A stretch of DNA of 50,864 bases. Source: Flavobacteriales bacterium (GTDB lineage Bacteria > Bacteroidota > Bacteroidia > Flavobacteriales > TMED113). The position numbers and the translations under genes are program-made. This document shows, piece after piece, positions 16,233 through 24,999 of the stretch (position 1 is its first letter; each line of letters begins with the position of its first letter). Under the pieces are notes generated by a model. The model ran no database searches and was not told the DNA's origin. It saw nothing but the letters and a program-made list of their open reading frames with translations. Location of the stretch: positions 1 through 50,864 of the forward strand of contig PBGD01000003.1 of assembly GCA_002718895.1 (NCBI GenBank), given 5' to 3'.

Positions 16233-17687
16233 ATGGAAAAAGTAGTTATTCTAAGTCCCGAGCAAAAAGCATTAAACATTAATTTAAATGAACACATATA
16301 TGGCACATTTTCAGAAATTGGAGCTGGTCAAGAAGTAGTTCGATACTTTTTTAGATCTGGAGGTGCATCTGGCACAATTGCTAAAGCAATGTCTGCATAT
16401 GATATGAATGTGAGTGATGCAATCTATGGAAAGGAAAATAGTGGAAGATATGTCTGTGAATCGAGATTAAAAAAAATGATTGACAGAGAATATTTACTAT
16501 TAGAAGAACGTCTATCTAGAAAAAAATATCCCAAAAAATATTTTTTTTCATTTGCAAATACTATTACAACTACTAAGTATAACCAAGAACAAGATCCCAT
16601 GGAACAAGAACCTGGTCATGGCTGGATGGGAGTTAGATTTCAATTATCTGAAAATGAACCCCCAAATGATGTTATTATTCACATTAGGTTACATGAAAAT
16701 AAAGCAAGGCTTCAGCAAGAAACTGTGGGAGTCTTGGGTGTAAATCTAATGTTTGCATGCTTTTACCACTACAATGAAACAGAACACTTTATTAAAAGTC
16801 TATATGATAATTTAAGTCGTAAACAAGTTGAAATAGATATGGTTCAAATGAATGGTCATTGTTTTCAGCAAATAGATAACAGAATCTTAAGCTTAATGTT
16901 AGTTAAAAACGGAATGACAGAAGCAGTGATTTTTGGTCCAGATGGTCAAAATCTACAGCCATCAGATGTATTGTACAAAAAAAATATATTAACTCTTAGA
17001 GGGAGTTTTAGGCCTGTGACCAAAGTTAATATAGACATGATCAAAAACGGACTTAATGAATTTGTTAAGGAAGAAAAAGTGTCTGAAAAAAATCTACAAG
17101 TGTTATTTGAAATAACATTAAATAATTTAAAATCTGAGGGAGATATTAATGAAAAGGATTTTATTGACAGAGTTGATATATTATGTTCTATTGGCCAAAC
17201 TGTTATGATTTCTAACTATCAAAGATATTATAAGTTATTAGACTATTTTGGTCGTTTTACAAATGAAAGACTTGGAGTTATTTTAGGAGTTACAAATTTA
17301 CAAGAAATTTTCGACCCAAAATTTTACAGACACTTAAATGGAGGTATTTTAGAGGGTATTGGAAAAATGTTTAATAGAGATATAAAAGTGTATGTATATC
17401 CTTATAAACCTGACAAAAAAAGTGAATTAAAAAATACTCAAAACTTAAAAATACAACCAAGAATCAAACCACTTTATGACTTTTTCTTATTCAATAAAAA
17501 AATAATAGATCTAACAAATTTTAATACAGAATATTTAAATATTTTCTCCGCTAAGGTACTTAACATGATTAAAGAAAATACTGAGGGTTGGGAGCAAATG
17601 GTTCCAACTTACGTAGATAATATAATCAAAGAAAGAGCTTTATTTAAAAATCAAAAAAATAAAAAGCTTAAAAAAGCAACTAATTGA
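16233..17687 (+). CDS. Conserved cytoplasmic protein of unknown function
   Basis: The 484-residue protein has no signal peptide and no membrane segment. It has dense, enzyme-like conserved-looking stretches in its first 180 residues: IYGTFSEIGAGQEVVR at 22-37, SGGASGTIAKAMSAYDM at 42-58, SGRYVCESRLKKM at 70-82, HGWMGVRFQ at 129-137 and QQETVGVLGVNL at 161-172. The C-terminal third ends in a Lys/Asn-rich tail. As far as I recall, relatives are widespread and carry inconsistent database names, sometimes TonB-dependent receptor, which this sequence cannot be, as it lacks an export signal, plug and barrel. The substrate, cofactor and pathway are unknown. It has its own clean promoter, so it is a single-gene unit. 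Its last 37 bases overlap the convergent DoxX-like gene. Confidence 0.85.
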   Translation: MEKVVILSPEQKALNINLNEHIYGTFSEIGAGQEVVRYFFRSGGASGTIAKAMSAYDMNVSDAIYGKENSGRYVCESRLKKMIDREYLLLEERLSRKKYPKKYFFSFANTITTTKYNQEQDPMEQEPGHGWMGVRFQLSENEPPNDVIIHIRLHENKARLQQETVGVLGVNLMFACFYHYNETEHFIKSLYDNLSRKQVEIDMVQMNGHCFQQIDNRILSLMLVKNGMTEAVIFGPDGQNLQPSDVLYKKNILTLRGSFRPVTKVNIDMIKNGLNEFVKEEKVSEKNLQVLFEITLNNLKSEGDINEKDFIDRVDILCSIGQTVMISNYQRYYKLLDYFGRFTNERLGVILGVTNLQEIFDPKFYRHLNGGILEGIGKMFNRDIKVYVYPYKPDKKSELKNTQNLKIQPRIKPLYDFFLFNKKIIDLTNFNTEYLNIFSAKVLNMIKENTEGWEQMVPTYVDNIIKERALFKNQKNKKLKKATN

Positions 17688-18052
17688 TAAATAACAATAT
17701 TAGCAGCCCCTTCATAATCTTTCGCAATTCGTTGACCCAAAAAAAGACAAGATAATGTAATATTGGACAATACTATGCCATAGAAAATTAAATTATAAGC
17801 AAGAAAATTGTCACATAGTAATAGAATGCAACAGCCAACAGCCAACACTAATCCTGTAAAACATTCTAGAAACATAATAGTATTTAATAAAATGTTAATA
17901 TGATTCTTGAAAAAAGTTTTAGAGAAATGATTATTTAAGAATGACAAGTTAGCTTTAAAATCTATTATTTTATCAATACCAGACTGCAAGAATAAAATAG
18001 AGAAAAAAATAGAAATAAAAAGCAGAGGTACAAAATCCGGAAAAATAATCAT
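17651..18052 (-). CDS. DoxX-like integral membrane protein
   Basis: The 133-residue protein has four predicted membrane helices (about 8-26, 53-72, 74-96, 115-133). The first helix holds the DoxX-type pattern FLQSGIDKIIDF, and a short amphipathic linker (KANLSFLNNHF) follows. DoxX-family proteins are small inner-membrane proteins linked to redox or thiol metabolism in some organisms, but no catalytic residues are recognisable and the role here is unknown. It overlaps the 3' end of the 484-residue protein gene by 37 bases on the opposite strand, and it diverges from parA. Confidence 0.75.
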   Translation of the reverse strand: MIIFPDFVPLLFISIFFSILFLQSGIDKIIDFKANLSFLNNHFSKTFFKNHINILLNTIMFLECFTGLVLAVGCCILLLCDNFLAYNLIFYGIVLSNITLSCLFLGQRIAKDYEGAANIVIYQLVAFLSFLFF

Positions 18053-18142
18053 AGCAAATAGTTTTTACTTAATTGTTAAAAATTATTCATAAAATAATTC
18101 ATTTTTTTTATTTGAAAAAATAAAAATTCATGATATTAGGAT

Positions 18143-18150
18143 TAAATTTT
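18143..18150 (+). promoter_or_regulatory. Possible parA -7 element
   Basis: TAAATTTT matches TAnnTTTG at all but the final base and lies seven bases before the parA ATG. A TTTG occurs at 18111-18114, but its 28-base spacing is too long for a standard -33 element. Weak evidence. Confidence 0.3.
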
Positions 18151-18157
18151 TTTTCGT

Positions 18158-18949
18158 ATGGGAAAAGTGGTTTCAATTGTCAATCAAAAAGGGGGTGTTG
18201 GAAAAACAACTACATCTGTTAATTTATCAGCAAGTTTAGGTGTGTTAGAAAAGAAAGTTCTTCTTATTGATGCAGATCCACAAGCCAACTCTACTTCTGC
18301 ACTAGGAATAGATTTAGATATTAAACAAGAAAAAAAAACTATATATGAAATAATTGAGCATAGTATTAAAATTGATGAGGGAATTATAAAAACTGATTCG
18401 CCAAATCTTGAAATTATACCATCAAGTATTGATTTAGTAGGAGCAGAAATAGAGTTAGTTGATCAACCCAAAAGAGAAAAAATGCTCGCAAGTCAAATTG
18501 AATTAATTAAAAATAATTATGATTTCATCATAATTGACTGTCCACCATCTTTAGGTCTAATAACATTGAATTGCTTATGTGCATCTGACTCCGTCATTAT
18601 ACCTATTCAGTGCGAATACTTTGCACTTGAAGGACTTGGAAAATTACTACATACTATTCGAAAAATTCAAAATTTACATAATAATAATCTTGAAATTGAA
18701 GGCTTATTACTAACGATGTATGACTCAAGACTTAGGTTGTCAAATAATGTAATTGAAGAGGTAAATATGCATTTTGAAGATATAGTATTCAGCACAATCA
18801 TTCAAAGAAATGTGAGACTAAGTGAAGCTACTGGGCATGGAAAAAGTATCATTAGGTATGATGCCAATTGTAGAGGAGCGATAAACTATTTAAATTTGGC
18901 TAAAGAATTTATTGAGAAAAATGAATTGATTCCCAATGAAAGAAAATAA
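18158..18949 (+). CDS. parA: Chromosome partition ATPase ParA/Soj
   Basis: The 263-residue protein has a deviant Walker A KGGVGKTT at 11-18 next to the N-terminus, LLIDADPQANST with the Walker A' aspartate, and the Walker B segment FIIIDCPPSLG. It lacks an N-terminal helix-turn-helix, so it is of the Soj/ParA2-like chromosomal type. ParA binds DNA as an ATP dimer and moves ParB-parS complexes to segregate chromosome origins. It is the first gene of a six-gene operon with parB, DUF5683, dapB, lepB and wbqC, and overlaps parB by 14 bases. No parS (TGTTTCACGTGAAACA-like) site was seen in the window. Confidence 0.96.
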   Translation: MGKVVSIVNQKGGVGKTTTSVNLSASLGVLEKKVLLIDADPQANSTSALGIDLDIKQEKKTIYEIIEHSIKIDEGIIKTDSPNLEIIPSSIDLVGAEIELVDQPKREKMLASQIELIKNNYDFIIIDCPPSLGLITLNCLCASDSVIIPIQCEYFALEGLGKLLHTIRKIQNLHNNNLEIEGLLLTMYDSRLRLSNNVIEEVNMHFEDIVFSTIIQRNVRLSEATGHGKSIIRYDANCRGAINYLNLAKEFIEKNELIPNERK

Positions 18950-19796
18950 TAAACAAAATCGATTAGGCAGAGGACTATCCTCTATTTTTAATAAAAAACA
19001 AGAACCTTCAAATAAGAATATTAGTTTGGTGGACATAAACCTAATTGAAAAAAATCCATTTCAACCTAGATTAAAAATTGCTGACAAAGAATTAAAAGAA
19101 CTTACAAAATCAATTAAAACATATGGGTTAATTCAACCTATTACAGTTAGGAGCAAAGGGAATTGTTATGAGCTAGTTTCAGGAGAAAGAAGATTAAGAG
19201 CTTCCTTACTAGCTGGTTTAACGAAAATTCCTGTTTTTTTAAGGCAAGTTGAAAATAATCAAATGCGTGAAGTTGCTTTAGTAGAAAATATTCAAAGAGA
19301 AGACCTAGATCCTATTGAAGTAGCACTGAGTCTCAATCTTTTAATTAATGAACACCAATATACCCAGGAAAAACTTGGTGAAAAAATTGGTAAAAGTAGA
19401 TCGTCAGTAAGTAATTTTTTGAGGCTTTTAAAACTAGATCCAATTATTCAAGCTGGAATAAGAGACAAAATGATTAGTCTAGGTCATGCTAAAGCAATTT
19501 TAAATGTATTAGACAAAGAATTACAATTACAAATTTATCACCAAATTATTGAACAAAAAATGTCAGTTCGTGAAACAGAATCGTTAGTTCAAAAAAAGAA
19601 AAACATAAGTTTTAAATCAAAATATAAATCAAAGATTATATTATCTAATCACTTTCAAAAAATTCAAAGTAATCTGAGTGATTTTTTTAATGAAGAAGTT
19701 AGTTTAAAAATAGCTAAGAATGGAAAAGGAAAAATAGAAATACCATTTAAATCTGAAAAAAAATTAAATGAAATCATTAAATTGTTACAGTCTTAA
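18936..19796 (+). CDS. parB: Chromosome partition protein ParB/Spo0J
   Basis: The 286-residue protein opens with the classic RLGRGLSSIF segment (9-18). The CTP-binding and clamp-forming N-domain includes PFQPR (41-45), GLIQPITVR, SGERRLRA (82-89) and ENIQRED (117-123). A helix-turn-helix covers ~140-165 (YTQEKLGEKIGKSRSSVSNFLRLL), followed by a basic linker and a dimerisation tail. It binds parS sites near the origin, loads as a CTP-dependent sliding clamp and recruits SMC. It overlaps parA by 14 and the DUF5683 gene by 29 bases. Confidence 0.96.
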   Translation: MKENNKQNRLGRGLSSIFNKKQEPSNKNISLVDINLIEKNPFQPRLKIADKELKELTKSIKTYGLIQPITVRSKGNCYELVSGERRLRASLLAGLTKIPVFLRQVENNQMREVALVENIQREDLDPIEVALSLNLLINEHQYTQEKLGEKIGKSRSSVSNFLRLLKLDPIIQAGIRDKMISLGHAKAILNVLDKELQLQIYHQIIEQKMSVRETESLVQKKKNISFKSKYKSKIILSNHFQKIQSNLSDFFNEEVSLKIAKNGKGKIEIPFKSEKKLNEIIKLLQS

Positions 19797-20298
19797 AACA
19801 TTTATATTTAGCATCATTGTGTGCATCTACTTACCATCTAATTGTCAAAATAGTAGTATAAATTATAATAACACTGCAACTATTCTGTCTTCCGCATGTC
19901 CAGGATTAGGACAGATCTACAACAAAAAATATTGGAAGGTACCTTTAATCTATGCAGCTCTTGGTACAACAATGTATTATTATATAGACAATAATGAAAA
20001 ATACCAAGAATATAAATTAGCTTATATTGCAAGAAACGATAATGATCCAAATACATTAGATAATTTCCTAGATTATTCTTCGGCCAACCTAGTTACACTT
20101 AAAGACTATTACAGAAACTCTAGAGATGCTGCAATGTTTTTATTTATACTTACATACTTTTTGAATATTGTTGATGCTTCAGTAGACACACACTTTTTAA
20201 ACTACAATCTTAACGATGACTTATCTATTAATTTAAAACCTGGGATATTTGACGATCTTTCTGAGCAAATTAATGTAAGTTTAAAGTATAATTTTTGA
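19768..20298 (+). CDS. DUF5683 family small membrane protein
   Basis: The 176-residue protein has a hydrophobic N-terminus (signal peptide-like to about residue 26). The family-type core follows: ILSSACPGLGQIYNKKYWK then PLIYAALGTTMYYYIDNNEKY, with a second hydrophobic helix around residues 119-134 (MFLFILTYFLNIVDASVD). DUF5683 proteins always seem to sit between parB and dapB in Bacteroidota, but no function is known. The context suggests an envelope role. The predicted start overlaps parB by 29 bases, so the true start could be somewhat downstream, although no later ATG would keep the signal segment. Confidence 0.85.
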   Translation: MKSLNCYSLKTFIFSIIVCIYLPSNCQNSSINYNNTATILSSACPGLGQIYNKKYWKVPLIYAALGTTMYYYIDNNEKYQEYKLAYIARNDNDPNTLDNFLDYSSANLVTLKDYYRNSRDAAMFLFILTYFLNIVDASVDTHFLNYNLNDDLSINLKPGIFDDLSEQINVSLKYNF

Positions 20299-20299
20299 A

Positions 20300-20983
20300 A
20301 TGAAAATAGCAATTATAGGATACGGTAAAATGGGTAGAGAAATCGAGTCGATTTGTCATAACAAAGGCTACTCTATTAACTTAAAAATTAATTCTCAAAA
20401 TACTCATTTATTAAATAAACACAACTTATCCAAGGTTGATGTAGCAATTGATTTTTCTACGCCAGATGTTGCTCTAAATAATATATTGCTTTGCTTAAAT
20501 AATAACATACCTGTCGTTTCAGGAACTACAGGATGGCTGAAATCATTGCCCATAGTCAAACAAACATGTCAACTACAAAAAGGATCATTTTTACATTCAT
20601 CTAATTTTAGTATTGGTATGAATATTTTTATTGAAACATTAGAGAAAATAAGTGCGCTAATTCAATCATCTAAATACATGATTGAAATTGAAGAAATACA
20701 TCATAATTCAAAAAAAGATTCACCCAGTGGCACAGCATTATTAATTAAAGATAGGATTAATAATCACCTAGCTAAAACTGCCAACATCCCAATTAAATCA
20801 AAAAGAATTGGCGAGAATTATGGAGAACACAAAGTGATTATGTCATCAAAAAATGAAACAATCCAACTTTCTCATAAAGCTCATAAAAGAATTGGTTTTG
20901 CAAAAGGCAGTATATTAGCTGCAGAATTTATTTTAAATAGAACTGGGTTCTTTACAATGAAAGACTTAATAAATAATTTATAA
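20300..20983 (+). CDS. dapB: 4-hydroxy-tetrahydrodipicolinate reductase
   Basis: The 227-residue protein begins with a Rossmann nucleotide-binding loop, IIGYGKMGREIE (5-16). It also contains DFSTPDVAL, VVSGTTGW, and the catalytic segment EEIHHNSKKDSPSGTA with its HH pair, the lysine and the PSGT phosphate-type loop. It is shorter than the E. coli enzyme (273), as is common in Bacteroidota. It reduces the DapA product with NAD(P)H on the lysine/meso-diaminopimelate route, supplying peptidoglycan precursors. It starts two bases after the DUF5683 gene and precedes lepB by three. Confidence 0.94.
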   Translation: MKIAIIGYGKMGREIESICHNKGYSINLKINSQNTHLLNKHNLSKVDVAIDFSTPDVALNNILLCLNNNIPVVSGTTGWLKSLPIVKQTCQLQKGSFLHSSNFSIGMNIFIETLEKISALIQSSKYMIEIEEIHHNSKKDSPSGTALLIKDRINNHLAKTANIPIKSKRIGENYGEHKVIMSSKNETIQLSHKAHKRIGFAKGSILAAEFILNRTGFFTMKDLINNL

Positions 20984-20986
20984 AAT

Positions 20987-22675
20987 ATGTTTATTGTAAC
21001 CTTAACAATTTTTATCTTATCAATATATCTAGCTTACTTTAAAAAGCAACCATCCCAAAAAATAATTTATGGCTTGTTATTCTTGGGTTTTTTTATCTTT
21101 TTAATTTGTCCAATTCAATACGTGAAACAATATTTTATTTTTTTAATTATTTTATACCTCTCATCCCTCTATATTAAAATTATATACAACTGGATATATA
21201 AAATAATTAAATCACTAGAAGATAGAAAGAAATTCATAACCTGTTTTTTATACATATTTTTATTTTCAATTGCATTAAAACTAATAATTAGTATCACTAA
21301 TCTTAGTGGAATTAAATGGTTATATTTTTTAAATTTTTTTGTTTTAGACTATTACTACTTTAATTTTATTAATTGGAAAAATTCTACATACACAAAAAAA
21401 GAAAATTCAAAACAAAATGAATGGGAAGAAAGTATAACATTTGCAATATTTGCAGCTACATTAATCCATGTCTTCTTTATTCAACCCTTTACAATACCTA
21501 CTTCCTCAATGGAAAAAAGTATGTTAGTAGGTGACTTCTTATTAGTAAGCAAAATGAATTATGGAGCTAATATTCCCAACACTCCCTTTTTTCTACCATT
21601 CATGCATCAAAAAATTCCCGGGACAGAAAATACTCCTTCATATTTAAAAAATATTCAACTTGGCTATAACAGGCTTCCTGGTTTCCAGCAAATTAAAAAT
21701 AATGATATCGTTGTATTTAATTTTCCTGCAGATACCTTAAGAGACGATATTCCTTTTGATAAAAAAATGAATTATGTGAAGAGATGTGTAGGAATTAGTG
21801 GTGACACAATAGAGCTTAAAAATAAAAGTATTTATATTAATGGAATAAAAGATATAGAAAATATACCAACTCAGTTTCAGTACATTATAACACCTCGTGA
21901 CAGCATATATGTTAGTCCTAAAATAGTATTCAGTTTAGAACAAACACTACTTGAAAATGATATAGAAACATATATTCAATATGTTTCTAAAAGAGGATAC
22001 GAAAATCCAATTAAAATTACACAGAGAGGCAAATTAGAAAAAAGTGTTGGTCCAGTTAAAAATAGTGGCATCTTCATTACATTCATGACAATGCAAGAAA
22101 AAAAAGTTATTGAATCAAAAATTAACAAATGGTTTAATATAAAAGAAGAACAAAAAACGAATAAAAACTTGTTTCCTAAAAGTCTTAAAAAAACATGGAC
22201 AATTGATGACTTTGGACCAATTTATATACCCAAAAAGGGAGACATTCTAGCACTTAATCAGAATAATATACACTTTTATAAGAAACTAATAGCAGAATAT
22301 GAGAATAATGATCTTTTAATTAGTGAAGACAATACTCAATTTCATATTAATGGTGAATTAACAAGTAAATACCAAGTAAAAATGAATTATTATTGGATGA
22401 TGGGTGACAATAGACACAACTCTGAAGATTCTAGAATTTGGGGATTTGTTCCTGAAGATCATATCGTTGGAAAGCCCATTTTCACATGGCTTAGCTTAAA
22501 CTACAATGCAATTCATAAAAAAGGTATTAAAAATAAACTTGGTATTATTAGGTGGAATAAGTTATTTACTACAATTCATGGGAAAAAAAATGAAAAGTCA
22601 TATTTTCTTCATTTTTTAATTATTCTAATGTTACCTACATTAATTAGATGGACTAGAAGAAAATTGCTATCATAA
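20987..22675 (+). CDS. lepB: Signal peptidase I, long Bacteroidota form
   Basis: The 562-residue protein is well above the ~320 residues of E. coli LepB. The first ~150 residues hold four to five hydrophobic segments. The catalytic serine lies in PTSSMEKSML (S174), and the general-base lysine in NYVKRCVGISGD (K265). The third conserved box GDNRHNSEDSR lies at 473-483, so the catalytic domain is split by an insertion of about 200 residues between the lysine and GDN boxes. A membrane segment is also present near the C-terminus (FLHFLIILMLPTLI). The enzyme cleaves signal peptides of exported proteins at the periplasmic face. It follows dapB by three bases and precedes wbqC by four. Confidence 0.94.
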   Translation: MFIVTLTIFILSIYLAYFKKQPSQKIIYGLLFLGFFIFLICPIQYVKQYFIFLIILYLSSLYIKIIYNWIYKIIKSLEDRKKFITCFLYIFLFSIALKLIISITNLSGIKWLYFLNFFVLDYYYFNFINWKNSTYTKKENSKQNEWEESITFAIFAATLIHVFFIQPFTIPTSSMEKSMLVGDFLLVSKMNYGANIPNTPFFLPFMHQKIPGTENTPSYLKNIQLGYNRLPGFQQIKNNDIVVFNFPADTLRDDIPFDKKMNYVKRCVGISGDTIELKNKSIYINGIKDIENIPTQFQYIITPRDSIYVSPKIVFSLEQTLLENDIETYIQYVSKRGYENPIKITQRGKLEKSVGPVKNSGIFITFMTMQEKKVIESKINKWFNIKEEQKTNKNLFPKSLKKTWTIDDFGPIYIPKKGDILALNQNNIHFYKKLIAEYENNDLLISEDNTQFHINGELTSKYQVKMNYYWMMGDNRHNSEDSRIWGFVPEDHIVGKPIFTWLSLNYNAIHKKGIKNKLGIIRWNKLFTTIHGKKNEKSYFLHFLIILMLPTLIRWTRRKLLS

Positions 22676-22679
22676 AAAA

Positions 22680-23309
22680 ATGAACATAGTTTTTTCCACA
22701 AGCTACTTTCCTAATATTGAATATGTTAGAAAAACACTTTTTAGTTCAAATATATATATTGAAAACTATGAATTCTACGAAAGACATAGTTATAGAAATA
22801 AAACACAAATATTAGGTGCCAATGGTATTATATTATTAACTGTGCCTATAAAAAAATGTAAATCCAATACAATTATTAATAAAATTGAAATTGCAGATCA
22901 AAAATGGCAAACTAATCACATCAAAAGTATTAAATCCGCATATGGATCTGCTCCATACTTTATCCATTATTTTCCAGAAATACAAAACATAATAAATACA
23001 AAACATAAATATTTAATTGATTTAAATAATCATATATTAAATTACATATACAAAGTATTTAACATAAATATCACAATCCATCAAACAAAGTCATACGAGA
23101 ATCAAATGGTTTGCTACGACAAAGACTTTAGATTCCAAAGGATTAAGGAAAATAATTTAAAAAAAATACCCCCTTATCAGCAAGTACTATTTAATCATAA
23201 GAATAAAATAAAACATGTTTCTTTTTTCCATAATTTAAGTTGTTTAGATATTTTATTTAATCTTGGACCAAATACTCACAAGTACTTACAAGATTTGAAA
23301 ATAAAGTGA
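22680..23309 (+). CDS. WbqC family protein
   Basis: The 209-residue protein matches the WbqC pattern: FSTSYFPNIEYVRKTLF at the start, FYERHSYRNKTQILGANGIILLTVPI, IADQKWQTNHIKSIKSAYG with a conserved-looking lysine-tryptophan region, and PYFIHYFPEI. WbqC-like proteins occur in glycan biosynthesis clusters, and their enzymatic role is unsettled. Here it is the last gene of the parA-parB-DUF5683-dapB-lepB-wbqC operon, an order seen repeatedly in Bacteroidota. There is no signal peptide. Confidence 0.88.
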   Translation: MNIVFSTSYFPNIEYVRKTLFSSNIYIENYEFYERHSYRNKTQILGANGIILLTVPIKKCKSNTIINKIEIADQKWQTNHIKSIKSAYGSAPYFIHYFPEIQNIINTKHKYLIDLNNHILNYIYKVFNINITIHQTKSYENQMVCYDKDFRFQRIKENNLKKIPPYQQVLFNHKNKIKHVSFFHNLSCLDILFNLGPNTHKYLQDLKIK

Positions 23310-23310
23310 T

Positions 23311-23318
23311 TATATTTA
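23311..23318 (+). promoter_or_regulatory. Possible -7 element of the carboxylase gene (leaderless geometry)
   Basis: TATATTTA matches TAnnTTTG at all but the last base and ends six bases before the ATG at 23325, the same geometry as the stronger leaderless candidates. Confidence 0.35.
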
Positions 23319-23324
23319 TAATTT

Positions 23325-24962
23325 ATGAGTAAAAATATTGACATAAATTTCAATAAAAACGAAGATAATATGAAACTTCTAGTTTCTTCATTAAAACAAA
23401 AGAAGCAAAAAATAGAAGAGGGGGGAGGTGTGAAAAATATTCGTAAACAACATGAAAAAGGAAAATTAACCGCTAGGGAAAGACTTATTAAAATATTTGA
23501 TTCAGATTCAATTATAATTGACATTGGCACATTTGCTGCAGATGGTATGTATTTGGATTATGGGGGGTGTCCATCCGCAGGGGTCATTATTCAAATTGGA
23601 TATATAAATCAAAGAATTTGTATTGTTGTTGCAAATGACTCTACTGTGAAATCTGGTGCATGGTTCCCTATGACTGCAAAAAAAAATCTTCGTGCTCAAG
23701 AAATATGTATGAAAAATTATATCCCAATAATATATTTAGTGGATAGTGCTGGAGTATTTCTGCCTCTTCAAGATGAAATTTTTCCTGATAAAGAGCATTT
23801 TGGTAGACAATTTAGAAATAATGCTAAAATATCTGCTATGGGTATTCCTCAGATATCATCTATTATGGGAAGTTGTGTAGCTGGGGGAGCATATTTGCCG
23901 ATAATGTGTGATGAAGCATTAATTGTAGAAAAAACAGGGAGTGTTTTCTTAGCAGGTTCACATTTAGTTAAAGCAGCGATTGGGGAAGATGTAGACAATG
24001 AAAAGTTGGGAGGTGCTAATACACATTGTAACATTTCTGGAGTAACTGACTATAAATGTAAAAATGAAAATGAAGCTATTAAAATTATTAGGGAATTAGT
24101 ATCAAATATAGAGGATAAAAAAAACAACTCTTTTTCAAGAATAAAAAGCAAAAATCCTATTAAAAATATTGAAGAAATATATGGTATTTTACCTAAAGAC
24201 AGAGACAAACCATATAACATGAAACATGTGTTGGAGAGAATTACAGATGATAGTTATTTAAGAGAGTATAAAGCAGATTATGGCAAAACACTAATATGTG
24301 GATATGCAAGAATAGATGGATGGTCCGTAGGTATAATCGCTAACCAAAGAAAAATTGTGAAAAATGGAAAAGGGGAAATGCAATTAGGTGGTGTGATATA
24401 CTCTGACTCAGCTGATAAAGCTGCTAGATTTATTATGAATTGTAATCAAAAGGGTATTCCTTTATTGTTTATTCAAGATGTAAATGGATTCATGGTTGGA
24501 TCAAGAGCTGAAGAAAACGGGATTATCAAGGATGGTGCAAAAATGGTTAATGCAATGGCAAATAGTACTGTTCCAAAATTCACATTAATTATCGGTAATT
24601 CTTATGGTGCAGGCAATTATGCTATGTGTGGTAAAGCATATGATCCAGATTTAATTCTAGCATGGCCGACTGCACAAATTGCAGTAATGGGTGGTGATCA
24701 AGCAGCCAAAGTTCTACTAAATTTAGAAGAAAATAAATTAAAAAAAAATAATCAAATTTTAAAAAAAAGTGATAAATCTAATCTATTGAAGAAGATTAAG
24801 GAGAAATATAACTCTCAAATGCAACCCTACTATGCTGCTTCAAGACTATGGATAGATGAAATTATTGATCCAAAGGATACAAGAAAATTTATTTCAATGG
24901 GTATAGAAATGGCCAATAATAATAATAGAAAAGAATTCAAAACGGGTGTTCTTCAAACTTAA
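23325..24962 (+). CDS. Acyl-CoA carboxylase carboxyltransferase (beta) subunit
   Basis: The 545-residue protein is of the biotin-dependent carboxyltransferase family. It contains GKLTARERLIKIFD, FLPLQDEIFPDKEHFGRQF (methylcrotonyl-CoA carboxylase-type), GSCVAGGAYLP, and FIQDVNGFMVGSRAE, plus the C-terminal GGDQAAKVL and PYYAASRLWIDEIIDP. It transfers carboxyl from carboxybiotin to an acyl-CoA (3-methylcrotonyl-CoA in leucine breakdown, or a propionyl-/geranyl-type substrate). No biotin carboxylase or carrier gene is next to it, so the alpha subunit must lie elsewhere. The family call is firm; the substrate is inferred from the MCC-like LQDEIFPDKEHFG motif. Its end precedes thrS by 37 bases. 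Confidence 0.9.
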   Translation: MSKNIDINFNKNEDNMKLLVSSLKQKKQKIEEGGGVKNIRKQHEKGKLTARERLIKIFDSDSIIIDIGTFAADGMYLDYGGCPSAGVIIQIGYINQRICIVVANDSTVKSGAWFPMTAKKNLRAQEICMKNYIPIIYLVDSAGVFLPLQDEIFPDKEHFGRQFRNNAKISAMGIPQISSIMGSCVAGGAYLPIMCDEALIVEKTGSVFLAGSHLVKAAIGEDVDNEKLGGANTHCNISGVTDYKCKNENEAIKIIRELVSNIEDKKNNSFSRIKSKNPIKNIEEIYGILPKDRDKPYNMKHVLERITDDSYLREYKADYGKTLICGYARIDGWSVGIIANQRKIVKNGKGEMQLGGVIYSDSADKAARFIMNCNQKGIPLLFIQDVNGFMVGSRAEENGIIKDGAKMVNAMANSTVPKFTLIIGNSYGAGNYAMCGKAYDPDLILAWPTAQIAVMGGDQAAKVLLNLEENKLKKNNQILKKSDKSNLLKKIKEKYNSQMQPYYAASRLWIDEIIDPKDTRKFISMGIEMANNNNRKEFKTGVLQT

Positions 24963-24981
24963 TTTTAAAATCATAAAAAAA

Positions 24982-24989
24982 TAATTTTA
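24982..24989 (+). promoter_or_regulatory. Possible thrS -7 element
   Basis: TAATTTTA matches TAnnTTTG at all but the last base and ends ten bases before the thrS GTG. Weak evidence. Confidence 0.25.
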
Positions 24990-24999
24990 TTTCAAAAAA

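Noticed and set aside
18053-18157. parS site near parAB
   Set aside because: No match to the TGTTTCACGTGAAACA-type palindrome seen here or elsewhere in the window.
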